The notes: generated by a model not told the origin, from the letters alone. DNA of 64,000 nucleotides from Aidingimonas halophila (GCF_900106955.1 NZ_FNNI01000003.1:62001-126000), one strand, 5' to 3'; positions 16,730 to 25,518 are shown, numbered from the stretch's first letter. Program-made: numbers and translations.

Positions 16730-18124
16730 TCACACCGTGCGGGAAAACGGTCGCTGATACGCGCCATCCTGAAGATAGGCGTCGAAGGCCATGGCAATGT
16801 TGCGCATCACCAGACGTCCGCGGGGCTGCAGGGTCAGCGATGCGTCATCGAGAGTCACCAGTCCATCGGCCATCGGCGCTTCCAGCTGCCTGAGCGACTC
16901 GGCGAAATAAACGCGAAAATCGATCGCATAGTGCTGCTCGATAGCCGGGATATCGACCACGCCGTGACACATCAGGTGATGAATGACATCGCGACGCAAG
17001 CGGTCGTCATCACTGAGCCGGTAGCCACGCACGACCGGTAACTGCAGTTCATCGAGCCGGTGATAATAGTCAGGCAGGGATTTGGCGTTCTGACTGTAGG
17101 TATCAGCCACCTTGCCGATGGCCGATATTCCCAACCCGATCAGGTCGCAATCCGCTTGCGTCGAGTAGCCCTGGAAATTGCGCTGCAGCGTACCGGCATC
17201 CCGCGCCCTGACCAACTCATCATCCGGCAGAGCGAAATGATCCATGCCGATATAGACATACCCGGCCGCTTGCAGGCGATCGATGATCAAGGCCAGCAGT
17301 TCGAGCTTCTGTGCTGGCGTCGGCATGTCCGATGACTGGATGAGCCGCTGGGCCCGGAACGTCTCGGGCAGATGCGCGTAACTGTAGGTGGCGATCCGGT
17401 CGGGGCGCAGAGCAATGACCTTGTCCAGGGTTCGGCTGAAACTCGCGACCGTCTGACACGGCAAACCGTAGATCAGGTCCACACTGACCGAGGCAAAACC
17501 TTCATCACGTGCCGTGGCGACCAGGTCAGACACATGGGCTTCGCTCTGAACACGATTGACAGCCTGCTGGACCGTCGGATCGAAATCCTGCACACCGATA
17601 CTCAACCGGTTGAAGCCCTGAGCCTTGAGCTCACCGAGCGTGGCGAGCGAGACACTGCGCGGGTCGATTTCGAGCGAAAACTCCCGCGACTCACTCCAGT
17701 CGAGACAAAAGGCGTCATCGAGTACTGTCATCAGTTCGGCGATCTGATCGCCGGTCAGATAGGTCGGTGTACCACCGCCCAGATGAAGCTGGGTTACCTG
17801 ACGGTCGGCATCGAACAGATAGGCCTGCAGACGGATCTCTCGCTTGAGGTAATTCAGATACTCGGAAGCCCGCTCATCCCGATGGGTGATGATCTTGTGG
17901 CAGGCACAGTAGTAACAAAGCTGCCGACAGAACGGGATATGCACGTACAGCGACAGCGGTTTGGGAAGCAGATCGCCGTTGCTCAGATCGACCGCCTCAC
18001 GATAGGCCTCGAGGGAGAAGTCGCTGTGGAAGCGGGGGGCTGTCGGATAGGAAGTATAACGCGGGCCCGGACGATCGTACTTCTCGACCATGGCCCGTTC
18101 GAAAGTCAGTGATTCATGTGTCAT
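16730..18124 (-). CDS. hemN: Oxygen-independent coproporphyrinogen III oxidase
   Basis: 464 residues of radical-SAM HemN: N-terminal PGPRYTSYPTAPRFH; 4Fe-4S cysteines in CRQLCYYC (Cys66, Cys70, Cys73); LHLGGGTPTYL SAM-binding strand; GVQDFDPTVQQAVNR; C-terminal HemN domain. It converts coproporphyrinogen III to protoporphyrinogen IX without oxygen, supplying haem for anaerobic respiration. The placement next to norR, hmp and the nitrate transporters supports an anaerobic or denitrifying role. A candidate FNR/Anr box lies about 87 bp upstream of the start. Confidence 0.96.
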   Translation of the reverse strand: MTHESLTFERAMVEKYDRPGPRYTSYPTAPRFHSDFSLEAYREAVDLSNGDLLPKPLSLYVHIPFCRQLCYYCACHKIITHRDERASEYLNYLKREIRLQAYLFDADRQVTQLHLGGGTPTYLTGDQIAELMTVLDDAFCLDWSESREFSLEIDPRSVSLATLGELKAQGFNRLSIGVQDFDPTVQQAVNRVQSEAHVSDLVATARDEGFASVSVDLIYGLPCQTVASFSRTLDKVIALRPDRIATYSYAHLPETFRAQRLIQSSDMPTPAQKLELLALIIDRLQAAGYVYIGMDHFALPDDELVRARDAGTLQRNFQGYSTQADCDLIGLGISAIGKVADTYSQNAKSLPDYYHRLDELQLPVVRGYRLSDDDRLRRDVIHHLMCHGVVDIPAIEQHYAIDFRVYFAESLRQLEAPMADGLVTLDDASLTLQPRGRLVMRNIAMAFDAYLQDGAYQRPFSRTV

Positions 18125-18204
18125 GGCGAGCTCCTCGACAGGCTGTCGTACCGTGCAATACAGGACAGGATAAAGGGGCTCGTCAGCGTATGCCCCCGCA
18201 GGAC

Positions 18205-18218
18205 ATGACCTGGATCAA
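18205..18218 (-). promoter_or_regulatory. Candidate FNR/Anr box upstream of hemN
   Basis: On the minus strand the sequence is TTGATCCAGGTCAT, against the consensus TTGAT-N4-ATCAA: one perfect half and one imperfect half. Its centre is about 87 bp before the hemN ATG, compatible with a -41.5 position and a leader of about 45 nt. hemN is commonly FNR/Anr controlled; the site is plausible but imperfect. Confidence 0.45.
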
Positions 18219-18299
18219 AAGCGGATGAAAATTCGTCACGAACCTGTCATCGTTACCGACTTTACTGGGTTTCCGTCCGAGCACGAATAGGTAAGTACG

Positions 18300-18920
18300 A
18301 TGAGTCCAAGCCTGTGGCTGGCGTTCCTGCTGGCATCGATCCTGATCAGTCTTTCTCCCGGCGCGGGTGCCGTAAATACCATGAGTAACGGGCTGCGCTA
18401 TGGCGTACGTCACACCATGCCCACCATCGCCGGACTACAACTGGGTTATGGCTTGCAGATCCTGGTTGTCGGGGTGGGGCTAGGAGCCGTACTCGCCTCT
18501 TCCACCTGGCTATTCTCTCTGCTCAAGTGGGCAGGTGTCGCCTATCTCATCTGGCTGGGCTGGCAGAAGTGGCGTGAAGGCAGCCTGGAAGCGCCCACCG
18601 ATACCAACAAGACGCCCGACAAGCGCTTTTGGGAATCCGCCCTGGTCAACGTGACCAACCCCAAGGCCACGGTCTTTCTGGTGTCCCTCTTCCCCCAGTT
18701 CCTGGTCCCTGGCGACGCCCACGGCCTTCAACTACTGATCATGGGGGTCACGCTGATCGCCGTGGATATCATCGTCATGCTGGGCTATGCGACCCTCGCC
18801 AGCCAGTTGCAACGCTTCATGCGGCGCCCCGGTCACCAGCGTATGCTCAACCGGCTATTCGGTGGCTTATTCATGGCTGCTGCCGTGGCGCTCGCAAGCT
18901 TTCGCCGGCAAGGGGTGTGA
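18300..18920 (+). CDS. LysE/RhtB family amino-acid exporter
   Basis: 206 residues, about six membrane helices. The N-terminus MSPSLWLAFLLASILISLSPGAGAVNTMSNGLRYG carries the LysE/RhtB SPGP-type motif (here SPGAGA) and the G-R-G turn. FWESALVNVTNPKATVFLVSLFPQF is the conserved central segment of the family. It probably exports an amino acid or derivative (RhtB-like homoserine/threonine type), but the substrate cannot be read from sequence. Its 3' end overlaps the convergent iclR gene by 50 bp. Confidence 0.9.
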   Translation: MSPSLWLAFLLASILISLSPGAGAVNTMSNGLRYGVRHTMPTIAGLQLGYGLQILVVGVGLGAVLASSTWLFSLLKWAGVAYLIWLGWQKWREGSLEAPTDTNKTPDKRFWESALVNVTNPKATVFLVSLFPQFLVPGDAHGLQLLIMGVTLIAVDIIVMLGYATLASQLQRFMRRPGHQRMLNRLFGGLFMAAAVALASFRRQGV

Positions 18921-19695
18921 GCCCGGCCTGTCCACACAAGTGCCGAATGCTAGCGATGATCTTCGCCTCACCGTCTGCCGGTAGCCGATAACGCGGTACG
19001 CTCACACTGATGGCACCTTCGACCTTGCCATCCGCCGAATAGATGGCCTGTCCGAAGCAGATGATGCCGTGTTCATTCTCCTCGTCATCGATGGCGTAAC
19101 CCAGCTCACGCGTTCGGGCCAGTTCGTCCCGGAGGGACGCCAACGTCGTACAGGTATGGGGGGTAATGGGGTCGAGCGTCAATTGGGCGAGATATTGCCC
19201 ACATGTGGATTCATCCAGGGCAGCCAGGTAGGCTTTACCCACCGAGGTGGAATGCATGGGAATCGGCATGCCGATGTAGGACGCCATACGCACCGTTTCG
19301 GGCGATTCCACCTTGTCGACGAAGGTCATGTGGCAGCCGAACGGCACCCCCAGGTGCACCGTTTCACCGGTGGCACGCCCGATCGCCTTGAGCGTACCAC
19401 GCACGCGCTCCTGCAGACTGGTGGTCGCCAGCGATTGCTGGGCAAGCCTTAGTATTTCGCGGCCCAGCACATATTCCCCCCCGACCGGATTGCGCTCGAG
19501 AAATCCTTCCTGCTCCAGGGTGTTCAGCAGTCGATAGACGGTGGGCCTGGGTAGCCCCAGCCGTGCCTGAATGTTCCTGGCGCTCGCCTCATGTCCCAGA
19601 TCGGGAATCGCCTGAAGCAGTCTCAACCCCTTGGTCACGGCAGCGGCTCCCTGCACGGCAGGACGCTGACCGGCCTCGTCCATTGGCTCTTTCAT
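18871..19695 (-). CDS. IclR family transcriptional regulator
   Basis: 274 residues: N-terminal winged helix (VTKGLRLLQAIPDLGHEASARNIQARLGLPRPTVYRLLNTLEQ region, about 20-70) and a C-terminal IclR effector domain (about 90-255; GETVHLGVPFG, MRMASYIG-like and YAIDDEENEHGIICFGQAI). AAGGGG lies 6 nt before the ATG. It is divergent from the cupin gene, and the intergenic region holds a palindrome with a second related copy, so it probably controls the cupin/TTT-transporter operon and itself. The ligand is unknown, perhaps an aromatic or hydroxy acid given the neighbours. Confidence 0.92.
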   Translation of the reverse strand: MKEPMDEAGQRPAVQGAAAVTKGLRLLQAIPDLGHEASARNIQARLGLPRPTVYRLLNTLEQEGFLERNPVGGEYVLGREILRLAQQSLATTSLQERVRGTLKAIGRATGETVHLGVPFGCHMTFVDKVESPETVRMASYIGMPIPMHSTSVGKAYLAALDESTCGQYLAQLTLDPITPHTCTTLASLRDELARTRELGYAIDDEENEHGIICFGQAIYSADGKVEGAISVSVPRYRLPADGEAKIIASIRHLCGQAGLTPLAGESLRAPRQQP

Positions 19696-19783
19696 GATAG
19701 CCCCTTGCTACGAATGTCTAATCACGAATGCATCGTGGTGAATTGACGCATCCGTATGGGCCTTTTAGGTTAATATTCAAATT

Positions 19784-19818
19784 GTCCATATTATGATTCA
19801 TATGTCCATATAATGGAC
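19784..19818. promoter_or_regulatory. Repeated operator-like sites for the IclR regulator
   Basis: GTCCATATAATGGAC (19804-19818) is an inverted repeat (GTCCAT-N3-ATGGAC). A related copy, GTCCATATTATGA, starts at 19784, exactly 20 bp (two helical turns) upstream. The downstream copy runs almost into the ribosome-binding site of the cupin gene, so bound protein would be expected to repress it. Confidence 0.62.
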
Positions 19819-19827
19819 GGAGAAACC

Positions 19828-20352
19828 ATGCCAGCACAACAAGACGACCATCAGCGGATGCCCTATCAATACCCGCAACCCGCCGAGGCATCGGCCGATA
19901 TCGTCGTACCCAATGCGATTCCTGATGACGAGCGTATCTGGGTGCCTCAAGCGGAAAACGTCGATTTCCGCCCCCTGTGCCTCAATGTATCGCAAGGCTA
20001 TTGGGTCAATCTGCTGCGAGTCAGAAAATCCGGCGTTCTGAGCCGGCACCGCCACCCCAATCCGGTCCACGGGATCGTGCTCAAGGGCGAATGGCGCTAT
20101 CTTGAGCACGACTGGGTGGCTACCGAGGGCAGCTATGTCTATGAGCCCCCCGGCGAAACCCACACGCTGGTCGTGGACGATCATGTCGAGGAAATGATTA
20201 CGCTGTTCCAAGTCAACGGCGTGATGTACTACGTCGACCCGTGGAGCGGACACTTGGGATTCGAAGACGTCTTCACCAAGGTCGATATGTGCCGTCAGCA
20301 TTATGAAGCCTGTGGCCTGGGCCGCGATTACGTCGATCAATTCATTCGATAA
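19828..20352 (+). CDS. Cupin-domain protein, 2,4'-dihydroxyacetophenone dioxygenase-like
   Basis: 174 residues, a single beta-barrel cupin. Cupin motif 1 residues are in SRHRHPNPVHGIVLKGEWRY (two or three His as metal ligands), and motif 2 is in SYVYEPPGETHTLVV. The overall pattern resembles the ChrR-like cupins annotated as 2,4'-dihydroxyacetophenone dioxygenase, which cleave a C-C bond using Fe(II). The start at 19828 has GGAG 5 nt upstream; an ATG at 19813 lies inside the operator and has no such site. First gene of the operon with tctC, tctB and tctA. The actual substrate is unknown. Confidence 0.75.
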   Translation: MPAQQDDHQRMPYQYPQPAEASADIVVPNAIPDDERIWVPQAENVDFRPLCLNVSQGYWVNLLRVRKSGVLSRHRHPNPVHGIVLKGEWRYLEHDWVATEGSYVYEPPGETHTLVVDDHVEEMITLFQVNGVMYYVDPWSGHLGFEDVFTKVDMCRQHYEACGLGRDYVDQFIR

Positions 20353-20418
20353 TGCGTGACGCACGTATCGGCAACTCCCATCAGCCAACAAGTAACAATA
20401 GACAACAAGGAGCCCCTG

Positions 20419-20750
20419 ATGACTTTAACGAAACGCCACTCGCACTCTCTGTCGGCCTACTGAGCGTCACACTGACAGCCGGTATCGCTCATGCCGACTA
20501 TCCCGAGAAACCCATCGAATTGATCGTGCCCTGGTCTGCCGGTGGTGGTACCGATGCCGTCGCACGACAGTTCGCCAATGGCCTGGAAGAGGAACTGGAT
20601 CGCACGGTCAACGTCGTGAACCGTACCGGCGGTTCAGGGGTCGTGGGCCATACCGCCATGGCCAATGCCGACCCTGATGGGTACACCCTGGGCCTGGTCA
20701 CCGCCGAGATCACCACGTACCGCCACATTGGGAGTTCCGACATTTCCTAT
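20419..20750 (+). pseudogene. tctC 5' part: TTT transporter solute-binding protein, frameshifted and interrupted
   Basis: An ATG at 20419 with a strong AAGGAG site begins MTLTKRHS, but that frame stops after 14 codons. The adjacent frame continues as LALSVGLLSVTLTAGIAHADYPEKPIEL, a typical TctC/Bug signal peptide and start, followed by VPWSAGGGTDAVAR and DGYTLG. One missing base near 20440 explains this. After IGSSDISY (20750) the gene meets the 5' end of a group II intron. The 3' part resumes at 29905 with roughly 75-80 codons missing. The binding protein is therefore almost surely inactive. Confidence 0.85.
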
Positions 20751-21780
20751 GGTGTGCCTCGACCCTGACGACTGCGGGAAGCAGTTGAACGGGCACAAGC
20801 ATGACTGGAATACCTTCGTGTCGGACAGGATGTTCTCAGTGAAGGACGGCTCTCTGCTGTGAGAGAGCATGAGCCGAAGCGGCGGTGACCTGCTGTGCAC
20901 TGGCAGGGTGACGTAACCCGTGGGCAACGGGGTGTGAGGCGAAGCCGTTACGCCAAGATGCATCTCTAGACTGAGTACGGAAAGGTTGAGGAACACGAAC
21001 CGATTCATCCGCGTCTGTGGGCTGAACATGTCGCCACCTCCTACACGGCTTGACAGGAGGTGCGCATTCTCGGCAGTGGGCACACGTAGGGCCCATTGCT
21101 GCTGCCGGTGGTGGAGAGGTAGCCCACCTCCGGTGGAGTCACGAGCCGTGCGCAGCTAACTCGTGACAGGTACGCCAACTTGCAGCATGCAAGGGTAAAG
21201 ACTGCGATCGGCAACCTCCTCCGTATGCTTGAGTCCAGCATGTGAACGAGGGAAAGCTTGACCGGGATGCCAAGGGAGTGCGACCCCGATGCCCGACAAG
21301 CTGGCGGAGCCTCCGTAGTAGTCCGAGGTGGGGAAAGCCCACCACATGGCGAAGGGAGGCAGTTCAAGTGGCTTGCTCCACGGATTACCTGACCCAGAGA
21401 GGTGAAGACCTTTGATAATCGGGGAAATGCAAAGCAAGCTGGCAAGGTGGTCAACAGCGGATTCGAACCGACGGTTCGATCGGCTGTTGAGACTGATTGC
21501 AAGGCGTGACTGGCTCCAGGAAGCGGCGTTCAGAACGCTGGCGTCGTCAGGGGCTAAAACCGCTGGTATCGACAGAGTAGATCGGCGAGTGTTTGAGCAG
21601 AATTTCAGCCAGCATCTGGAGGAAATTCGGATTGAACTGCTGGACGGCACCTATCAGCCGCAGCCAGCACGCCGCATCTACATTCCAAAATCCAGCGGCA
21701 AACAGCGCCCGCTGGGGATACCAACCTTGCGCGACCGGATTGTGCAGCGTGCGATGCTGATGGCCATGGAGCCAATTTGG
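20751..21780 (+). mobile_element. Group II intron, 5' portion, truncated by IS30 sequence
   Basis: The sequence starts GTGTGCC (20752), matching the GUGYG 5' end of group II introns. About 670 nt of structured non-coding RNA-like sequence follow, and then a reverse transcriptase reading frame. The intron ends abruptly at about 21780 inside the RT gene where IS30 sequence begins, so domains IV (rest), V and VI are absent. The first 96 bp recur exactly at 29809-29904. The element cannot splice in this form. Confidence 0.82.
21427..21780 (+). pseudogene. Group II intron reverse transcriptase/maturase, N-terminal fragment
   Basis: About 118 residues: RRFDRLLRLIARRDWLQEAA is the intron-RT N-terminal domain, and PARRIYIPKSSGKQRPLGIP followed by RDRIVQRAMLMAMEPIW are RT0/RT1 motifs. 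Intact LtrA-type proteins have 420-550 residues and go on with an SYGFRP-type segment; here the frame passes into IS30 sequence right after EPIW. The catalytic YADD box is missing. ATG 21427 with GGGGAA upstream is the likely original start (TTG 21412 is also possible). Confidence 0.88.
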
Positions 21781-22934
21781 CGCCGCACTCAGGGCGTTAT
21801 TTGTCGTTCGCAGAACGCGAGGAACTGGCGCTGTTGCGCGCCCAGGGGCATGGGGTTCGCGAGATCGCCCGGTGTCTGGGGCGGTCGCCGTCGACAGTCT
21901 CGCGCGAGTTGCGCCGCAATGCTGCCACCCGGGGTGGCATGCTGGCGTATCGAGCCACGGTCGCGCAGTGGAGAGCGGAGCGTACCGCCAAACGGCCCAA
22001 AGCTGGCAAGCTCGTCACGAATGACCGGCTGCAGGCGTACGTGCAATCACGCCTCGCTGGTGCGGTGACCGATGCTGACGGCAGGCCCATCCCCGGCCCC
22101 AACGTCCCTTGGAGGGGACGCCGGCATGGTCGCCGAACTGACCGGCGATGGGGGACCAACTGGAGCCCGGAGCAGATCAGCCGTCGACTGCGGGTCGACT
22201 TTCCGGATGATGAGACGATGAGGATCTCTCACGAGGCGATCTATCAAGCCCTCTACATTCAAGGCCGCGGTGCCCTGCGTCGTGAATTATCCGCGTGTCT
22301 GCGCCGCGGCCGGGCGTTGCGGGTGCCACACGCCAGGAATCAGCAACGAGGTAAACACTTCATCTCTCCCGAGGTGATGATCAGCCAGCGCCCAGCGGAG
22401 GTCGCCGACCGTGCCGTCCCCGGCCATTGGGAGGGCGACCTGATCATCGGTCTGAACAGCTCGGCGATCGGCACCCTGGTTGAACGCACGACCCGGTTCA
22501 CGTTGCTGCTGCACTTGCCGCCCATGCCTGATCACGGCTCCGGTGCCCGCGCCAAGAACGGGCCAGCACTGGCTGGACATGGGGCCGAAGCCGTCCGCGA
22601 TGCCATTGCTGTGAAGATCTCGACGCTGCCCGAACAGCTGCGCCAATCACTGACTTGGGATCAGGGGGCGGAACTGGCCCAACACGCGCAGCTACGGATT
22701 GATACTGGCCTGGCGATCTACTTCTGTGACCCCCGAAGTCCCTGGCAGCGTGGGACCAACGAGAACACCAATGGCCTGCTGCGCCAATACTTCCCCAAGG
22801 GTACCGATATCAGCAGGTACTCCGAGCACGAGCTTGACGCCGTTGCAACCACCCTCAACAGCAGACCCCGTAAAACACTGGGCTGGAAAACACCTGCTGA
22901 AGCGCTCAAAGAACTATTATCCTTGGCATCATAA
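21777..22934 (+). pseudogene. IS30 family transposase, 5'-truncated
   Basis: About 385 residues: helix-turn-helix SFAEREELALLRAQGHGVREIARCLGRSPSTVSRELRRN and a DDE integrase core with GHWEGDLIIG, LTWDQGAE and SPWQRGTNENTNGLLRQYFPKGTD. The frame opens (TTG) within the last codons of the intron RT and no left inverted repeat or own promoter is seen. Relatives I recall carry a further N-terminal segment of some 80 residues before SGRYLSF, so this copy is probably truncated. Its catalytic core looks intact, so residual activity cannot be excluded. Confidence 0.82.
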
Positions 22935-23009
22935 GCCAGTGTTGCGACGACACCTTGAACCTAAGCAGTACTGTTCCATGCTTTACCAATCGCTTCTTAC
23001 CCGGCATGA

Positions 23010-23267
23010 GCCTCAGTGCAGCATGAGCGCTTAAGGCAACTGTTATGATAATGCCTGTGCTGAAAGCTTCTTTCACAGTCTCAAGGTAGAAGCGATCCAC
23101 GGAGAACAATTTCAAACGCGGGATGCAATGAGACGCCAGGTGTTTGATACATCGAACTAGACTACAACAAGCAACGCCGGCACAGTGCTATTGGGATGAT
23201 CAGCCCAGAGGCATTTGAAGCCCGAATGGTCGCTTAAACGAGTATCCACCGTTGCTGGGTAAGATCA
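23010..23267 (+). mobile_element. IS3-type element, right-end remnant (orfB C-terminus and inverted repeat)
   Basis: Conceptual translation gives [20 protein letters not shown], then a DYNKQRRHSAIGMISPEAF region and a terminal EARMVA with stop at 23237: the C-terminus of IS3-group transposase B including the DDE glutamate. It is broken by an in-frame TAA just before GNCYDN and by a one-base loss near 23145 (VFD-TSN instead of VFDYIELD). The end repeat TTGCTGGGTAAGAT follows at 23252-23265. Its inverse partner sits at 29073-29089. Confidence 0.85.
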
Positions 23268-23297
23268 CTTTAAAACACGAGACATCACGTATCTGAG

Positions 23298-23416
23298 CGC
23301 ATAGAGCTAAATACAACAAGCAGCGCCGACATAGTGCCATCGAGATGGGCAACCCAGAGGCTTTTGAAGCTCGAATGATTGCTTAGATCAACTTCCACTA
23401 TTGCTGGGTAAGATTA
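23298..23416 (+). mobile_element. Second IS3-type right-end remnant
   Basis: A second, diverged copy of the same tail: YNKQRRHSAIEMGNPEAFEA, RMIA and stop at 23386, with one base missing upstream. The end repeat TTGCTGGGTAAGAT recurs at 23401-23414. It lies in tandem 150 bp after the first remnant, so two related elements, or a partial duplication, once abutted here. Nothing is intact. Confidence 0.8.
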
Positions 23417-23457
23417 TTTTGAACACCCTCATGAGATTTGACCATCCGAAACCAACA

Positions 23458-23862
23458 CTAGGTTAATATTCGACACACTCCCTTGATTTTCGTTGATGAA
23501 ATATCAGGTGTTCTAGAAAGATATATAACTTTACAGTAGTTTTCCAGGTGATCAAATTTACCAGCCCAATCATCCCCCATGACCAACACGTCTACGTTGT
23601 AATCTAGAATATCGATAGCCTTTTGATCCCAAGAGTTCTCAGGTATTACCTTATCAACAAATCTACATGCCTCAATAATTTTTTTCCTTGAATCAAACGA
23701 ATATACAGATTCTTTATTCTTCGCTGAGTTGAATTCATCAGTAGACACACCTACAACTAGACGATTTCCTAATTGTGCTGCACGCTCCAAGATCCTTACG
23801 TGGCCAATATGAAAAAGATCGAATGTGCCATATGTTATTACCGTTTTATATAAACAATCCAT
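23458..23862 (-). CDS. Cytidylyltransferase-like protein (TagD/GCT family)
   Basis: 134 residues, the size of glycerol-3-phosphate cytidylyltransferase. The nucleotidyltransferase HxGH motif is in GTFDLFHIGHVRILERA (HIGH at residues 18-21); DVLVMGDDWAGKFD and the C-terminal ISSTKIK (the RTxGISTT-type element) follow. Such enzymes join CTP to a phosphorylated alcohol or phosphonate, giving a CDP-linked intermediate. It is the last gene of an AT-rich six-gene operon; the substrate is not evident and no teichoic-acid genes are nearby. Base composition differs strongly from the flanking chromosome. Confidence 0.82.
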   Translation of the reverse strand: MDCLYKTVITYGTFDLFHIGHVRILERAAQLGNRLVVGVSTDEFNSAKNKESVYSFDSRKKIIEACRFVDKVIPENSWDQKAIDILDYNVDVLVMGDDWAGKFDHLENYCKVIYLSRTPDISSTKIKGVCRILT

Positions 23863-23898
23863 GCCACACTACTCTCAAGTTGAAATAGATAGAAGCCG

Positions 23899-25089
23899 CT
23901 AGTTCGTTCTCAGTGAGCCTATGTCATGGGAACGAGACATATAAATTTCACGGATACAAATTATTACTGATGCACCGCATAGGATGGCTCCCATAGCCAT
24001 TGCTAAGCCAGATATTCCTTCATATAATGCGCCAGAGATCACTGTTACGATCAATGGAATAGTCCCATGAGAAATAGCGGCTAACCTACCAAAGTATCTT
24101 GATCGAAAATTTTCCGGGATATGAGATTGAGAGTATCTCATGATACTGATAACAACTAGTGCAAGTGTTCCCCCTTGGAGACTCTGGAGTATTAAAATAC
24201 CTTCGTACGACTCAACTATCGCAAGCCCCGACCATCTAATAATTCCTAGCAATGCTCCAGAAAGAATGCAGCAAACAGGAGAGAGACCAATGAGATATCG
24301 TTTATCAGCAAGGAAAAATATAACAATTTCTGACAAAAGAGCTGCTGCCCAGAGTGAGCTTATTTCTACAGGAGAATAACCTAATCTTACCCAATGAAGA
24401 CTTCCAAGAACATAGATGATACCATGAGCACCTAAGCATAGGCTCGAAGCTAACATTATCATTAGTACTCTAGGTGCAGAAACAGAGGCGCATCCGTTAC
24501 ATACTAGATGTTTCTGGACTTTAGTAAGGGCTGAATTATAATGAGCTGGCTCTGGTAGTAAGCAAACTGCAATAAAAGTCATAAAAAAACAAAACATTAA
24601 CATCACAATAGTTAAATCTCCTGATAGTGTGAACAGGAAACCCGCCACAATAACCATTAGCAAAACACTAAGAGAACCAAACATTCTCATTGCTCCAAAT
24701 CTTTCCTTAGAGACATTTGAAGATATGGAAATTATGCTATCGCCAATAGGCATTACACTCGACCAAAAAAAACCACACAATAGCGCCACGGCCATTGCGG
24801 AGTAATAGCCGGAAACAAACAAGTAAAAAGAATAACAAAATGCAGTAGCCGCACTTAGAAACATCATCAATCGCTTACGACTAAAGTTCTTATCCGCCAC
24901 CGCCCCCCAAAATGGGTCTGCAATAATTTTCACCGCAAAGGGAACTGATAGAACGACAGATATTTGAATCACACTCAAATCTTTATAGCTTAGCCAATAA
25001 GGAAAAAAAGTATTATAGACACCTGCGGACATAAAAACAGAAAAATAGAAAAAAGAGAATACGAAATAACCTTTCCTACAGTTCATCAA
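23899..25089 (-). CDS. MFS transporter (MFS_1-like/HcaT-type)
   Basis: 396 residues, about 12 membrane helices. ADPFWGAVADKNFSRKRLMMFLS is the loop 2-3 motif, and FFWSSVMPIGDSI and AMRMFGSLS resemble the 3-phenylpropionate/nucleoside-proton-symporter type of MFS. Its position inside a putative biosynthetic operon suggests export of the product, or uptake of a precursor. The ATG overlaps the Nudix gene stop by 4 bp (ATGA). AT-rich codon usage like the other genes of the cassette. Confidence 0.85.
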   Translation of the reverse strand: MMNCRKGYFVFSFFYFSVFMSAGVYNTFFPYWLSYKDLSVIQISVVLSVPFAVKIIADPFWGAVADKNFSRKRLMMFLSAATAFCYSFYLFVSGYYSAMAVALLCGFFWSSVMPIGDSIISISSNVSKERFGAMRMFGSLSVLLMVIVAGFLFTLSGDLTIVMLMFCFFMTFIAVCLLPEPAHYNSALTKVQKHLVCNGCASVSAPRVLMIMLASSLCLGAHGIIYVLGSLHWVRLGYSPVEISSLWAAALLSEIVIFFLADKRYLIGLSPVCCILSGALLGIIRWSGLAIVESYEGILILQSLQGGTLALVVISIMRYSQSHIPENFRSRYFGRLAAISHGTIPLIVTVISGALYEGISGLAMAMGAILCGASVIICIREIYMSRSHDIGSLRTN

Positions 25090-25517
25090 GGATCCTCTCG
25101 AGTAGAAATCGCTTTAAAAATGGAGTTCTTATATCCCTGCGGCATGTTTAAACTAGAAATTTCGTCAGGGTAAAACATTTTTAGCTGCTTATGTTCACAG
25201 CTAACAGTCATACTGTTTTCTGCTCCTGACAATCCTTCCACCAAATATGTAACAATGAAAACATGTACACCTTTGTATATGGTGTAAGTCCAGCTATCTA
25301 ATATTTCAACAACTTTCACGTCAGCAGACAACTCCTCCTTCACCTCTCGAGCCACACAAACCTCAGGAGATTCATCAACGTCCAACTTTCCTCCAGGAAG
25401 CTCCCACTCATCCCTTTCATTAAGCAACAATGGTATTTTTCCTCCTAGAAACATAACAGCCTTAATAGAGACAGGATATGTAATATTAGCTCCATCATTA
25501 CCACTTAAAATATTCAA
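25086..25517 (-). CDS. Nudix hydrolase (probable TTG start)
   Basis: 143 residues. Nudix box GGKLDVDESPEVCVAREVKE with following EL (residues 43-63) fits G-x5-E-x7-REUxEE, with Ser in place of the usual final Gly. Nudix enzymes cleave nucleoside diphosphates linked to another moiety. The TTG at 25517 is chosen: GAGGAG lies 7 nt before it and it begins one base after the stop of the upstream gene. An ATG at 25610 would force a 92-bp overlap. The pairing with a cytidylyltransferase-like protein suggests it processes a nucleotide-linked intermediate, or that it is a housekeeping phosphatase for it. Confidence 0.85.
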   Translation of the reverse strand: MNILSGNDGANITYPVSIKAVMFLGGKIPLLLNERDEWELPGGKLDVDESPEVCVAREVKEELSADVKVVEILDSWTYTIYKGVHVFIVTYLVEGLSGAENSMTVSCEHKQLKMFYPDEISSLNMPQGYKNSIFKAISTREDP

Positions 25518-25518
25518 A

